Source of the DNA: Burkholderia sp. WSM2230
GTDB lineage: Bacteria > Pseudomonadota > Gammaproteobacteria > Burkholderiales > Burkholderiaceae
NCBI RefSeq assembly: GCF_000472445.1
Contig: NZ_AXAJ01000009.1
Coordinates: 291-64,290, forward strand
Reading direction: 5' to 3'
DNA length: 64,000 bases
Made by a program: the position numbers and the translations under genes. Below are positions 16,781 to 25,401 of this stretch, one piece after another. Numbering within the stretch: the stretch's first letter is position 1; every line of letters starts with the position of its first letter. The notes under the pieces are model-generated. The model was not told the origin of the DNA, made no database searches, and saw only the letters and a list, made by a program, of their open reading frames with translations.

Positions 16781-17514
16781 GCCTGCCCCTCTTCCGGCCG
16801 TCCGGCGATGGCCGGCGCCTCGCTGGCGGATTCCAGCCGCTCGAGCCGGTAGCCGTAGCCGTAAATCGGCGTCAGACGGTAGCCGTGCTCGGGGCGCAGG
16901 CCGAGCTTGCTGCGCAGCATCGAGACGTGCGTGTCCATGGTGCGCGACGGGATGTCGGTCGCCTGCTTCCAGATGACGTCGAGGATATGCGCGCGCGAGA
17001 GCGGCCGGCTCAGATGCTGGAACAGCAGCAGCGCGAGCTCGAACTCCTTCTGTGTGACCGCCACCTTCGTGCCGCGGACCACCACGTGCTTCGCATGCAG
17101 GTCGAACTCGAACTCGCCGAATGTTTCCTTCGCCGACGGCGGCTTCAGATGATAGGCGCGCCGCAGCAACGAACCGACGCGCGCCAGCAGCACCGCAGCG
17201 GAGACTGGCTTGACGACGTAGTCGTCGGCGCCCGTGTTCAGAATCGACGTGATGTCGCTTTCATGGCCGCGGTTCGTCATGAACAAGACCGGCAGGCGTT
17301 CTGACAGGCTTTGGCGCACCCAGCGCAGGACTTCTTCGCCCGACATATCGGGCACATTCCAGTCGAGCACCAGCAGATCAAAGGTCTGGCGCCGCAACTG
17401 CCGCACCAGTTCGCGGCCTTCTCCATATGCGTGACAGACATGGCCGGCCGCCGACAGCGTCTGACAAACCAGATCGGCCTGCGCCGAATCGTCATCCAGG
17501 ACAGCAATTCTCAT
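16777..17514 (-). CDS. OmpR-family response regulator
   Basis: This 245-residue protein has an N-terminal receiver domain: acidic pocket LDDDSAQ, phosphoacceptor Asp in LLVLDWNVPD, Lys in DDYVVKPVS. The C-terminal winged helix carries the OmpR-type segment RTMDTHVSMLRSKL. It is a DNA-binding partner of the CHASE2 kinase. I chose ATG 17514 (GGGG eight bases upstream) because the receiver begins immediately there; the frame is open for 74 more codons that look non-coding. It is the first gene of the leftward operon RR, LysM-FecR, CHASE2 kinase, DUF4136. Confidence 0.93.
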   Translation of the reverse strand: MRIAVLDDDSAQADLVCQTLSAAGHVCHAYGEGRELVRQLRRQTFDLLVLDWNVPDMSGEEVLRWVRQSLSERLPVLFMTNRGHESDITSILNTGADDYVVKPVSAAVLLARVGSLLRRAYHLKPPSAKETFGEFEFDLHAKHVVVRGTKVAVTQKEFELALLLFQHLSRPLSRAHILDVIWKQATDIPSRTMDTHVSMLRSKLGLRPEHGYRLTPIYGYGYRLERLESASEAPAIAGRPEEGQA

Positions 17515-17767
17515 AAAACCCCGCAACGCGACTTTATCGTTTCCAACTGGCCGACCGGTCGCGCCGGCAGCCGTGATGCGCTGCCGGGAAACCGGCGCAC
17601 TGGCCGGGATGCCGGTGCGCCAGGCACCGGGCGATCCGGCGTTCCACTTATCTACAGTTCGAAGTTTCTTCGACTTTCTTTCGACTAATGGTCCTTCGCC
17701 TCGCGCCCCGTACAAACTCTTGCCATCCCATCTCAAAATTAGCGCGCATTTTTTGATTCAGGAGCAG

Positions 17768-17797
17768 CGATTATCAAACCGGCGATAATCATAATCG
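17768..17797. promoter_or_regulatory. AT-rich inverted repeats, possible operator
   Basis: GATTATC (17769-17775) and GATAATC (17784-17790) form an inverted repeat, and CGATTAT (17768-17774) pairs with a second arm ATAATCG (17791-17797). The AT-rich composition contrasts with the GC-rich surroundings, and the site lies about 250 bp upstream of the response regulator. It could bind a regulator; no family assignment is possible. Confidence 0.35.
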
Positions 17798-17912
17798 AAA
17801 AAACGGCTGTTTTCGCCGGATACCATTAAACGGCTCGCGGCGCGGCGTCTTTCAATTGCGCGCCGCTTTCATGCTGCTGGCATGTTTGCTTTTCATGCTG
17901 GGCGCATATTGT

Positions 17913-17989
17913 CTGCATGTCGACTGCATGTCGGCTGCATGTCGCCTGTTCGCCCGCTGCATGTTGCCTGCACGCCGCCTGCATGCCGC
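17913..17989. repeat. Seven tandem copies of an 11-bp unit
   Basis: The unit is CTGCATGTCGN. Copies start at 17913, 17924, 17935, 17946, 17957, 17968 and 17979, all in perfect 11-bp phase. The first three are near identical, the fourth (CTGTTCGCCCG) is diverged, and the last three are variants. Eleven is not a multiple of three, so the array is probably not coding; its period is close to one helical turn. Confidence 0.85.
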
Positions 17990-18346
17990 TTCGTGGCGAC
18001 TCCCTCACTGCGGCGCCTCTGTGTTCGCCTTTCGGTTTATCTCTCAGGTTCCGCTGCCGGGTATGTCTGCCTATCCGGCGTTATTTGGATCCGGTGGTCT
18101 CTCTCGCCTGGTGCTGGCCCCGCCGCCTTTCTTTTTCAAACCGCCGCCAGGATTCGGAATCAGCGGTTTGACATTTCGTGAGTCAGTATAGGAACTGTCT
18201 CAAAATAAATCGTTTAAGCTTTGTCAAATCCGCCTGGCCATGCTGGAAAAGCACGCTTCTATACGGATGAGCTTGCGCGACGGGTCCGCGCTCGCGTCTG
18301 TCGCATACCGGAATTTCCAGGCGCATGTGATTGCCGTCGCGCGCAA

Positions 18347-19309
18347 TCACGCCTGACGCTGCGCCGACGCCCCGTGCGTTTCCCGGCTCAAACGACGCAC
18401 CGCCTGAGGCGGCTGCCCTGTCGTGCGCAAAAACGCGCGCCTCATCCGCTCGCGGTCGGCAAAGCCGACCTGGTCCGCGATTACATCCAGCGAGAGGCGG
18501 CCTTTCTCCAGCATCAGTCTCGCCGCTTCGACCCGCAAATGCTCGACGGCTTTCGCGGGCGACTGCCCCGTCTCGGCGCTGAAGGCCCGGCTGAACTGGC
18601 GCGGGCTCAAGCCGGCGACGTCGGCGAGTTCCTCGACGGTCAATGCATTGCGCAGATTGGCGTTCGCATAGTCGATCGCTTTCTGGATCCGGTCCGACTT
18701 GGGATCGAGGTCGAGCAAGGTCGAAAACTGCGACTGTCCGCCCGCGCGCCGGTGATAGACGACGAGCTTGCGCGCCACCGTGCGCGACACGTCCTGGCCG
18801 TGGTCCTTCCCGATCATGGCGAGCGCCATGTCGATGGTGGCCGTCATGCCCGCGGACGTCCAGATCGGCCCGTCGACGATGAAAATCTGGTCCTCCTCCA
18901 CAGAGATCTTCGGGAAGCGGCGCTGCAGATCGTTGGCGAAACGCCAATGGGTCGTGGCGCGCCGGCCGTCGAGCGCGCCCGCCTCGGCGAGGACAAACGC
19001 GCCCGTGCAGGGCGCCGCGATCCGCCGCGATGTCTCAAGCGAGCGTCTGACGAATTCGGTGAGCGCCGCGGACCTCAGGTCGATGTCGACGCCCGAGCCG
19101 AACATCACCGTGTCGAAGGTGGCGTCGCCGAAAGGCTGCGTCTCCACCCGGATGCCCGCCGACGACAGCACGAGCCCGCCCGTCTCCGAGAGCAGCGTCA
19201 CTTCGTACGCGGGCTCTTCGAGCACGCCGTTGGCCACCTCGAACGCGGTGACCGCCGCGAAGCCCATCAGATAAAAGTTGGGAAATACGACGAAACCGAT
19301 TCTGTGCAT
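18347..19309 (-). CDS. GlxA-family (DJ-1/PfpI plus AraC) transcriptional regulator
   Basis: This 320-residue protein has an N-terminal DJ-1/PfpI-like domain (IGFVVFPNFYLMGFAAV, MFGSGVD, APCTGAFVLAEAG) followed by two AraC helix-turn-helix motifs in the last 100 residues (LADVAGLSPRQFSRAF and IADQVGFADRERMRRAF). GlxA-type regulators usually activate neighbouring genes in response to a small molecule bound by the first domain. It is divergent from an MFS exporter 177 bp away, its most likely target. The effector cannot be guessed. Confidence 0.9.
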   Translation of the reverse strand: MHRIGFVVFPNFYLMGFAAVTAFEVANGVLEEPAYEVTLLSETGGLVLSSAGIRVETQPFGDATFDTVMFGSGVDIDLRSAALTEFVRRSLETSRRIAAPCTGAFVLAEAGALDGRRATTHWRFANDLQRRFPKISVEEDQIFIVDGPIWTSAGMTATIDMALAMIGKDHGQDVSRTVARKLVVYHRRAGGQSQFSTLLDLDPKSDRIQKAIDYANANLRNALTVEELADVAGLSPRQFSRAFSAETGQSPAKAVEHLRVEAARLMLEKGRLSLDVIADQVGFADRERMRRAFLRTTGQPPQAVRRLSRETHGASAQRQA

Positions 19310-19486
19310 GCGCGACTCCGGCCATGTCCTGAATTGCAGGTATATATGACATTTGAGACGCGGTCAACGGACGCTATGCTTGGCCCATACCTCGCGTCGG
19401 CACGTGGACGCGCGCAGGACCGAGGCAGCCGCGGCAACTGCGGCTGCCTTGCATCGGAACTGAACTGGCTGGGTGGAAACCTTCTC

Positions 19487-20677
19487 ATGGACCGTCGATT
19501 ACTGATACTCGCACTGGGCATGTTCGCCATGGGCACCGACAATTTCGTCGTCGCCGGCATACTGCCGAACGTCGCGGCATCGCTGCATAGCTCCGTCAGC
19601 GCGGCGGGCCTGATGGTGACGTTTTATGCGTTGACCTACGCGGTGGCCGCGCCGGTCATGGCGGCCGTCGCCGGCGCATGGCCGCGCAAGCTTTTGCTGG
19701 TCGCCGCGTTGAGCATCTTCGTGGTCGGCAATGCGATCAGCGCGATGGCTACCGAACTGCACCCGGTTCTCTTCGCGCGGGCACTGGCCGGCTTCGGTGC
19801 GGCGCTCTTTTCTCCTACTGCGTTGGGCGTGGCCTCCGCGCTCGCCGCGCCGGAAAGACGCGGCCGCGCGCTCGCCACGGTCACGGCGGGCCTGACGGGC
19901 GCCACTGCGCTCGGGTCGCCCATCGGCACGTTTATCGGCGGATTCGGCAGTTGGCGAACCACGCTCTGGTTCGTCACGCTGCTCGGGCTGGTCGCGATGA
20001 TCGGCGTATGGACGATGTTGCCCTCCGTCACGCAGCCTCGATCTATCACGTTGCGGGAGCGGCTCGCGCCGGTTCGGGACCTGCGCATCGCGCTCACGTT
20101 GCTCACTTCGCTGTTCGCATTCGGCGGCTTTCTGATGGTCTACACGTATGCGGGCGTCGTGCTGAACCGTGTGACGCATGGCGACGAGCGCGTTCTCGCG
20201 GGCATGTTCCTGTTGTGGGGCGTGGCCGCCACGGCGGGCAATCTGTGGGCGGGACGGCTTGTCGACAGGTTCAGGAGCCGCCACATCATCAACGCGATGT
20301 TGTGCGTGGCCGCCGTCAACTTCTGCGCGCTGCCGTGGACGTCGGCTCACGCTTTGAGCGCGGCGATTGCGCTGACGGTGTGGGGAATCTGCGGCTGGGG
20401 ACTCATCGTTCCGCAGCAGCACCGGCTCGTGCAGCTCTCGCCGCAAGTCGCGCCCCTGCTGCTGGCGCTCAACAGTACGGCCACGTATATGGGCCTCGCC
20501 TGCTCCGGCGTGCTCGGCGGCGCGGTGCTGCAGTCAATCGGCGGGCGCTATCTGAGCGTCGTGGCAGCAGCGCTGGTCGCGCTCGCGTGGGTGCTTGCCG
20601 AGGCCGCGCATCGGCGGATCGAGCGGCCGCAAACGGCGCCGCGCACGGCTCTAGAGCGCGAGACCGAGCCTGCCTGA
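19487..20677 (+). CDS. MFS transporter, DHA1 (AraJ/drug efflux) type
   Basis: This 396-residue protein has about 12 predicted membrane segments. It starts LILALGMFAMGTDNFVVAGILP, typical of the DHA1 efflux subfamily, with RALAGFGAALFSPTALG in the fourth segment and WAGRLVDRFRSR in the central loop. The ATG at 19487 has a GGTGG upstream; the longer open frame is antisense to the regulator. It probably exports an organic compound under control of the divergent GlxA-type regulator. The substrate is unknown. Confidence 0.9.
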   Translation: MDRRLLILALGMFAMGTDNFVVAGILPNVAASLHSSVSAAGLMVTFYALTYAVAAPVMAAVAGAWPRKLLLVAALSIFVVGNAISAMATELHPVLFARALAGFGAALFSPTALGVASALAAPERRGRALATVTAGLTGATALGSPIGTFIGGFGSWRTTLWFVTLLGLVAMIGVWTMLPSVTQPRSITLRERLAPVRDLRIALTLLTSLFAFGGFLMVYTYAGVVLNRVTHGDERVLAGMFLLWGVAATAGNLWAGRLVDRFRSRHIINAMLCVAAVNFCALPWTSAHALSAAIALTVWGICGWGLIVPQQHRLVQLSPQVAPLLLALNSTATYMGLACSGVLGGAVLQSIGGRYLSVVAAALVALAWVLAEAAHRRIERPQTAPRTALERETEPA

Positions 20678-20781
20678 GCCGGGCAACGCAACGCTCATTC
20701 GTTTCGGTCGATAATCGCGGTTTTCCGCTCTCTTCTGCACCCTCACGCAGCGGATAGCCGCGCTATCGAATCGAGGAACGA

Positions 20782-21762
20782 ATGGACCGTTTGACCGGCA
20801 TGGCAGTATTCGTCGCCGCCGTCGACGAAGGCAGTTTCGCGGCGGCTGCGCGCCGCTTTGGCCTGTCCGCCGCCATGGCCGGCAAGTACGTCAGCGCGAT
20901 CGAAGCCCAGTTGGGCGCGAGACTGCTTCAACGCAGTACGCGCCGCCTGAGCCTGACGGACGTCGGCCACGCGTATTACGAGCGATGCAAGCGGATTCTC
21001 GAAGCCTACGACGAGGCCAACCGCGAAGCCAGCGACGCGCACGGCGCCGCGCGCGGCGTGCTCAGAGTGGCGGCGCCGGTCACCTTCGGGGCCATGCACC
21101 TGGGCGACGTGCTCGCGCGGTATATGGAGCAATGTCCGCAGGTGAGAGTCGAAGTGTCGCTCTCCGACCGTTATGTCGACCTGCTGGAAAGCGGCGTGGA
21201 CGTGGCGGTGCGCATCGGGCGCCTGCCCGATTCGGCGCTGGTCGCGCGGCGGCTGGCGCCGTGCCGGATGGTGATCTGCGCGTCGCCAGACTACCTGAAG
21301 CGCCATGGCATGCCGCGCAATCCCGACGACTTGCGGCGGGCGCCGCGGCTCACGTTCAGCGAAGCCGTCTCGGTCGGCGACTGGACACTGTTCGACAACG
21401 AACAACGCCCACATGTGATCGACGGACCTTCCCGCCTTGCAGCCAACAACACCCAGATGCTGCTTGCCGCGGCGCTTGCCGGCGCGGGCATCGTGTATGG
21501 ACCGACTTTCGTATTCGGCGAGCAGATTGCCTGCGGAAAACTCGTCGAACTGCTGCCTGAATACCATGCATCCGAGCTGACGATTCAGGCGGTGTATCCG
21601 AGCGCACGACATCTGCCGCTGAAAGTGCGGCACTTCCTCGACTACCTCGCCGCTGCTTTCGGCGACGAGCCGCCGTGGGACCGCTTCAGACAGTCGCCGC
21701 CCGCGCGGGTGCGCCGCTCGCACGTTGCCAAGCCTGCAACTCGCCGAGAAACTGCCGGATGA
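20782..21762 (+). CDS. LysR-family transcriptional regulator
   Basis: This 326-residue protein begins with a LysR winged helix (DRLTGMAVFVAAVDEGSF, RRFGLSAAMAGKYVSAIEAQ, RLLQRSTRRLSLTDVG). The co-inducer domain follows (LRVAAPVTFGAMHL, VDVAVRIGRL), of the subgroup often annotated as CrgA- or AaeR-like. The C-terminus has about 25 basic extra residues and overlaps the convergent hydrolase by 77 bp. It may control the MFS gene upstream or the hydrolase; the sequence does not decide. Confidence 0.92.
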   Translation: MDRLTGMAVFVAAVDEGSFAAAARRFGLSAAMAGKYVSAIEAQLGARLLQRSTRRLSLTDVGHAYYERCKRILEAYDEANREASDAHGAARGVLRVAAPVTFGAMHLGDVLARYMEQCPQVRVEVSLSDRYVDLLESGVDVAVRIGRLPDSALVARRLAPCRMVICASPDYLKRHGMPRNPDDLRRAPRLTFSEAVSVGDWTLFDNEQRPHVIDGPSRLAANNTQMLLAAALAGAGIVYGPTFVFGEQIACGKLVELLPEYHASELTIQAVYPSARHLPLKVRHFLDYLAAAFGDEPPWDRFRQSPPARVRRSHVAKPATRRETAG

Positions 21763-22510
21763 TAGCCGCGAGCGCCGACGGCGCTTCGAGCGGAGACAGA
21801 TGTCCAGTGCCCAGCAGCACGTCCAGGCGCGCGCCGGCAATGCGCGGCAGCACTTCCTTTTGCAACGTCTCGATAGGGTCGACCTGATCGAGTTCGCCGC
21901 CCACCACGAGCACCGGAACGTCGATTAAGCCAACCTCCTGCCTGATGTCTTCGCGCATGGCAGCGTTGGGCCAGGCCGCCTTCGCTTGCGGCGCACCCCG
22001 CAGACTGTCGACGATGACCTGCTCGCGCAGCCGGGCGTCGAGCGGATTGGCGGTAAGCACGTTATCCAGCACCCACGCGATGGATTCGCGCGAGTCGTAA
22101 GCAGCGGCCATTGCGGCGCGCTGTTCGTCGGAAAGAATGGTCGGCGACGGCGGCGACGGCGCCACGAGCACGACACCCTCCAGTCCTTGCGGCCGGCGTG
22201 AGGCGACCAGTTGCGCCACCTTGCCGCCCATCGAGTGACCGACCAGAACGTAGCGCGAAAGCCGCCGTGCTTCGATGACGTCCTGCACGTCGTCTGCCAG
22301 GTCCGCGATTGCGTAGCCTTGCTGCGGCGCGTGCGAATAGCCCCATCCGCGATGATCGACCGCCACACTCCTATACGCGCCCGCCAGTTCGCTCACAACC
22401 GCGTCCCACGTGCGCGACGATCCGCCCCAATAGTGCAGAAACACCAGCGCCGGTTCGCCGCTGCCTTCGTCGCTGATATGAACCGTTGTTGCCCTCGTTC
22501 GAATGTCCAT
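21686..22510 (-). CDS. Alpha/beta-fold hydrolase
   Basis: This 274-residue hydrolase has oxyanion motif LHYWGGSSRTW, VDHRGWGYS, nucleophile elbow GHSMGG (Ser in GxSxG), acid residue in VVGGELDQVDP, and catalytic His in GTGHLSPLEAP. It could be an esterase, lactonase or C-C hydrolase. ATG 22510 has AAGGAG upstream; the 85 further upstream codons look spurious. The substrate is unknown. Confidence 0.9.
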   Translation of the reverse strand: MDIRTRATTVHISDEGSGEPALVFLHYWGGSSRTWDAVVSELAGAYRSVAVDHRGWGYSHAPQQGYAIADLADDVQDVIEARRLSRYVLVGHSMGGKVAQLVASRRPQGLEGVVLVAPSPPSPTILSDEQRAAMAAAYDSRESIAWVLDNVLTANPLDARLREQVIVDSLRGAPQAKAAWPNAAMREDIRQEVGLIDVPVLVVGGELDQVDPIETLQKEVLPRIAGARLDVLLGTGHLSPLEAPSALAAIIRQFLGELQAWQRASGAPARAATV

Positions 22511-23052
22511 TGCCCTGCTCCTTGCCGATGCGCTTCGCGCGTGTGTGAAGCGGTTCGGGCTCGCCCGCAACCGTGGGCGCATTGTGGATTTCGTGGCTTC
22601 AACTGATAAGCGGCGCGCGCGTTTATACCGTCGATCATGTCGCGATCGAATCGGACCGCGGCCGGCCTGCCAGGCCTCAGGCTCGCTTGCATAAAAGAAC
22701 GGCGTCGTTCCCTTGACGGGACGACGCCGCTTCAAAAACATCACACGCTCGCGGGGGCTGCCCACACGAGTGGACCAAAAATAACTGCAACGAAAAGCTT
22801 CCTCAAGATGAAATAACTGCGTTTGTAACGAGACGTGCGGTACTTTTTACGCACGATGCGAGCGTGCCCCGCGCTCCGGCAGCGCTGCATGCGGCCTTAA
22901 AAAACGACGGCCAGACGCTGCGAAACCCGCCCGTTTTACACACGCGATGATTTGTTACAGTCCGCGCGGTGCCGTGGTGACAAACCGTTGGCCCTTGTCA
23001 CCTGCGCGTAAGCCGGATGAAACCGGCGTGCATCGATGGGTAAAGGGCAACG
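22511..23052. other. 542-bp intergenic stretch with a terminator-like hairpin
   Basis: No convincing gene. A hairpin with arms GGCGTCGTTCCC (22701-22712) and GGGACGACGCC (22718-22728, one bulged T) lies in it. On the minus strand the hairpin is followed by GTTCTTTTAT, so it could end transcription coming from rlpA, although it lies more than 300 bp downstream. Confidence 0.45.
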
Positions 23053-23694
23053 TCAGGCCGGCAGATCCATACAGCGGCGTGCGCCGTCCGCGCCGCGCAC
23101 GGGCGCGATGTGCTCGAGCCTGACCTGCGCGCCGCCCGCCGCGCGAACGCCGAGCGCTTCGGCGGCAGCATACGAAAGATCGATGATCCGTCCGCGCACG
23201 AACGGGCCACGGTCGTTGATACGCACTACGACCGAACGCATGCGCGCGAGCAACGTGACACGCACACATGCGCCTAACGGCAACGTGCGATGCGCGGCCG
23301 TCAATGCATGCATGTCGTAGCGTTCGCCGCTCGCGGTGCGGCGGCCGTGAAAGAGCTTGCCGTACCATGAAGCGACGCCGGTCTGCCGAAAGCCTTTGCT
23401 GCAAGCACAGGCCGGCACGATGGGCGAATCGTCGTTCGTGGACTGCGCGTCCGTGCCGGGCTGCGTAGCCGATGAATGCAGTGGCTGCGCAGCGCTGTCT
23501 GGAACCGCACCATCGTCGTGCTGGAACGCATGCCGTGGCGCGCCTTCCAACATGTGCATGGCCGTGGGCTCAGCCCCTTGCGGACCTGCGTCGACGCCGG
23601 GTTGTGCGCAGCCGGCAAGCGCGAGCGCGGCAGCTAGCAAAGCGAGCGTCAATGAAAGACGGCGTTGGGAACGGTTGCAAGAGTCAAGTGTCAT
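23053..23694 (-). CDS. rlpA: RlpA-type septal ring lytic transglycosylase lipoprotein
   Basis: This 213-residue lipoprotein has a hydrophobic leader ending in lipobox ALAGC. A double-psi beta-barrel domain carries the RlpA hallmarks GVASWYGKLFHGRRTASGE, MHALTAAHRTLPLG and VVRINDRGPF. RlpA cleaves or binds denuded peptidoglycan at the septum. No SPOR domain follows, so it is the short form. ATG 23694 gives the best signal peptide; an ATG seven codons upstream is possible. It lies downstream of a LysM-M23 gene in the same direction, fitting a small cell-wall gene group. Confidence 0.88.
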   Translation of the reverse strand: MTLDSCNRSQRRLSLTLALLAAALALAGCAQPGVDAGPQGAEPTAMHMLEGAPRHAFQHDDGAVPDSAAQPLHSSATQPGTDAQSTNDDSPIVPACACSKGFRQTGVASWYGKLFHGRRTASGERYDMHALTAAHRTLPLGACVRVTLLARMRSVVVRINDRGPFVRGRIIDLSYAAAEALGVRAAGGAQVRLEHIAPVRGADGARRCMDLPA

Positions 23695-23822
23695 GAGCGT
23701 CGTCGCACGCGTCATGCTGCATGGACAGCACGGCGTGTCGCGTCCGGTTTGGTTTGGTTTGGTTCGGGGATAACGGGAAGAAGCAGCGGCAACAAGCGGC
23801 AACAAGCGGGACCAAGCCCCCG

Positions 23823-24650
23823 CTAACGGCGCCTGGGGAGGTAGAGGAGCGGATCGACAGCCTTGCCGTCCTGGCGCACTTCGAAACGCATCGATGCGTC
23901 GCCGCTCGCGTCCGTCGCGGCTTGCCCAATCGCCTGGCCTTTCTTGACGAGCGCGCCTTCCTTGACGAGCAGCGCGCGGTTATTGCCGTACGCGGTCAAC
24001 AAGTGCGGGTCATGCTTGACGATGACCAGCCGGCCGTAGCCCGGAATGCCGCCGCCCGCATACACGACCTTGCCGTTCGCCGCAGCCTTCACCTGCTCGT
24101 CCGCGAACGCGGCGAGTGTCACGCCTTTGGTCCTGCCGGCAACGAACGGCTGTTCCACCGCGCCGCTGACCGGCCACATAAGCCTTGCTTTGGCATCGCG
24201 CGCGGTGCCGGACGCTGTGTCCTCGCGCTTGTCCGCACGCTTATCCGCGCTCGCCGGCGTACGCGCATTCGTTGCGGCCGGGTTGCCCGAAGCGCTCGAG
24301 GGCGGCGGCGCGACCCGCAGTATCTGTCCGGTTCGCAACCCGGCATCGGCGGGAAGACGATTCCACCGCGCAACCGCCGAGACGTCGCGGCCAAAGTCTC
24401 GCGCAATCGCCGTCAAGGTATCGCCCGGATTCACTCGATAAAACCCCGAGGGCACCGCCGTTTCGCCCTGCGCCGCCAGTGCACTGCCGGTCGCGATCGC
24501 CGCGATCGGATCCATCTGCTCGCCGGCCGGCGCATCGCTCAACGGCGCGCCCGGCGAGCGCAGGGAACAGGCGCTCAGCGGGCTGGACAATGACAACGCA
24601 AGCAGCATCGTGACGAGCGGTTGGGCACATCGGGACAAACTGATTTTCAT
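23823..24650 (-). CDS. LysM plus M23 peptidase-like lipoprotein (NlpD/YgeR type)
   Basis: This 275-residue protein has a signal segment ending LSSPLSAC (lipoprotein). One LysM domain follows (YRVNPGDTLTAIARDFG, WNRLP), then an Ala/Lys-rich linker. The C-terminal M23 fold has VKAAANGKVVYAGGGIPGYG and VIVKHD. As in NlpD, the fold seems to lack full zinc ligands (RFEVRQDGKAVDP), so it is probably an amidase activator, not an active peptidase. ATG 24650 gives a normal leader. It has the same orientation as rlpA, 128 bp away; that gap contains simple GGTTT and AGCGGCAACA repeats. Confidence 0.88.
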   Translation of the reverse strand: MKISLSRCAQPLVTMLLALSLSSPLSACSLRSPGAPLSDAPAGEQMDPIAAIATGSALAAQGETAVPSGFYRVNPGDTLTAIARDFGRDVSAVARWNRLPADAGLRTGQILRVAPPPSSASGNPAATNARTPASADKRADKREDTASGTARDAKARLMWPVSGAVEQPFVAGRTKGVTLAAFADEQVKAAANGKVVYAGGGIPGYGRLVIVKHDPHLLTAYGNNRALLVKEGALVKKGQAIGQAATDASGDASMRFEVRQDGKAVDPLLYLPRRR

Positions 24651-24888
24651 TAGGACTAGAAAGAGATCGTGTTCTTGACGAGCGGCGGCAGCGCGCTCGT
24701 GCTTCTTCTGTGGAAGCAGATGCAATGGGCGTCACGGCGCGTTAGCGCCGCTGCGGCCTGGATCGGTGCAAGCGGATCGATGCCGGGCATCGATCCGCTC
24801 TTTCGCGGGCTCGCTACAGGGTTGCGAGCAGGCTTGCCAGCAGGCTCGCTAGCAGGCCCGCCAACAGCTTCGATAAGCGGCGCGAAAC

Positions 24889-25185
24889 TTACGGCTTGGC
24901 GGGTGCTGCGTCGTCGGCGACGGGTGCAGCGTTGTCGTCGCCATGGGCGGCCGACGCTGCATGCTTGTGCGCATGCTTGTGTGCGTGCTTATGCTTCTTC
25001 GCGTGATGGTGCGTGGCCGCCGGCTTTGCTTCATTGGCAGCGGCAGAGCTTGCAGCAACAGCCGCCGGCGCTGCGTGCAGCGTTGCGGCTTGCGGCGCGG
25101 AAGCCGCTGCGGGCGCGGAACTCTGCGCGAACGCTGCGATGGAGAACAGGCCGGCGACGGCGGCGGCGAGAAGTTGCTTGTTCAT
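24889..25185 (-). CDS. Small exported Ala/His/Lys-rich protein
   Basis: This 98-residue product has a clean signal peptide (LLAAAVAGLFSIAAFA-QS). An Ala/Ser-rich mature part and a dense His/Lys segment (residues about 58-80, KKHKH and HKHA repeats) follow. The composition resembles acid-shock-type periplasmic proteins, but no family is certain. The His cluster could bind metal or buffer protons. It is a single gene; the 216 bp downstream hold nothing recognisable. Confidence 0.7.
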   Translation of the reverse strand: MNKQLLAAAVAGLFSIAAFAQSSAPAAASAPQAATLHAAPAAVAASSAAANEAKPAATHHHAKKHKHAHKHAHKHAASAAHGDDNAAPVADDAAPAKP

Positions 25186-25401
25186 TACGGTATGTTCCTT
25201 AACGTATGCATTGACTGACCGGTGAATGGTCGCGTGTTCAACGAGTACGAAAAGAAACCGTTGACGCCATCAGGCGAAACTCAGCATTCCTTGACGATTT
25301 GTGACGCCTTTGAACAATCGCAGGTCAAATGTGGTGAGATTTGAGTGCGGCGAAATGGCATCGCCTGGCGTCGGCAGGCGCGGCCCTGGCGGCCGCGCGC
25401 G

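Larger units (their letters stand above)
17515..18346. other. 832-bp stretch without a supported gene
   Basis: This lies between the response regulator start and the end of the GlxA-type regulator. Short frames in it are low-complexity readings of a tandem repeat or antisense to the regulator. It holds an inverted repeat (17768-17797), an 11-bp tandem repeat (17913-17989), and presumably the response regulator promoter. Nothing else could be identified. Confidence 0.6.

Noticed and set aside
17826..18191. Several short Cys/His/Met-rich frames
   Set aside because: They are readings of the 11-bp tandem repeat in different frames; the repeat length is not a multiple of three.
23745..23815. GGTTT and AGCGGCAACA short repeats between rlpA and the LysM-M23 gene
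   Set aside because: Real but short simple repeats in a 128-bp gap; no function could be argued.
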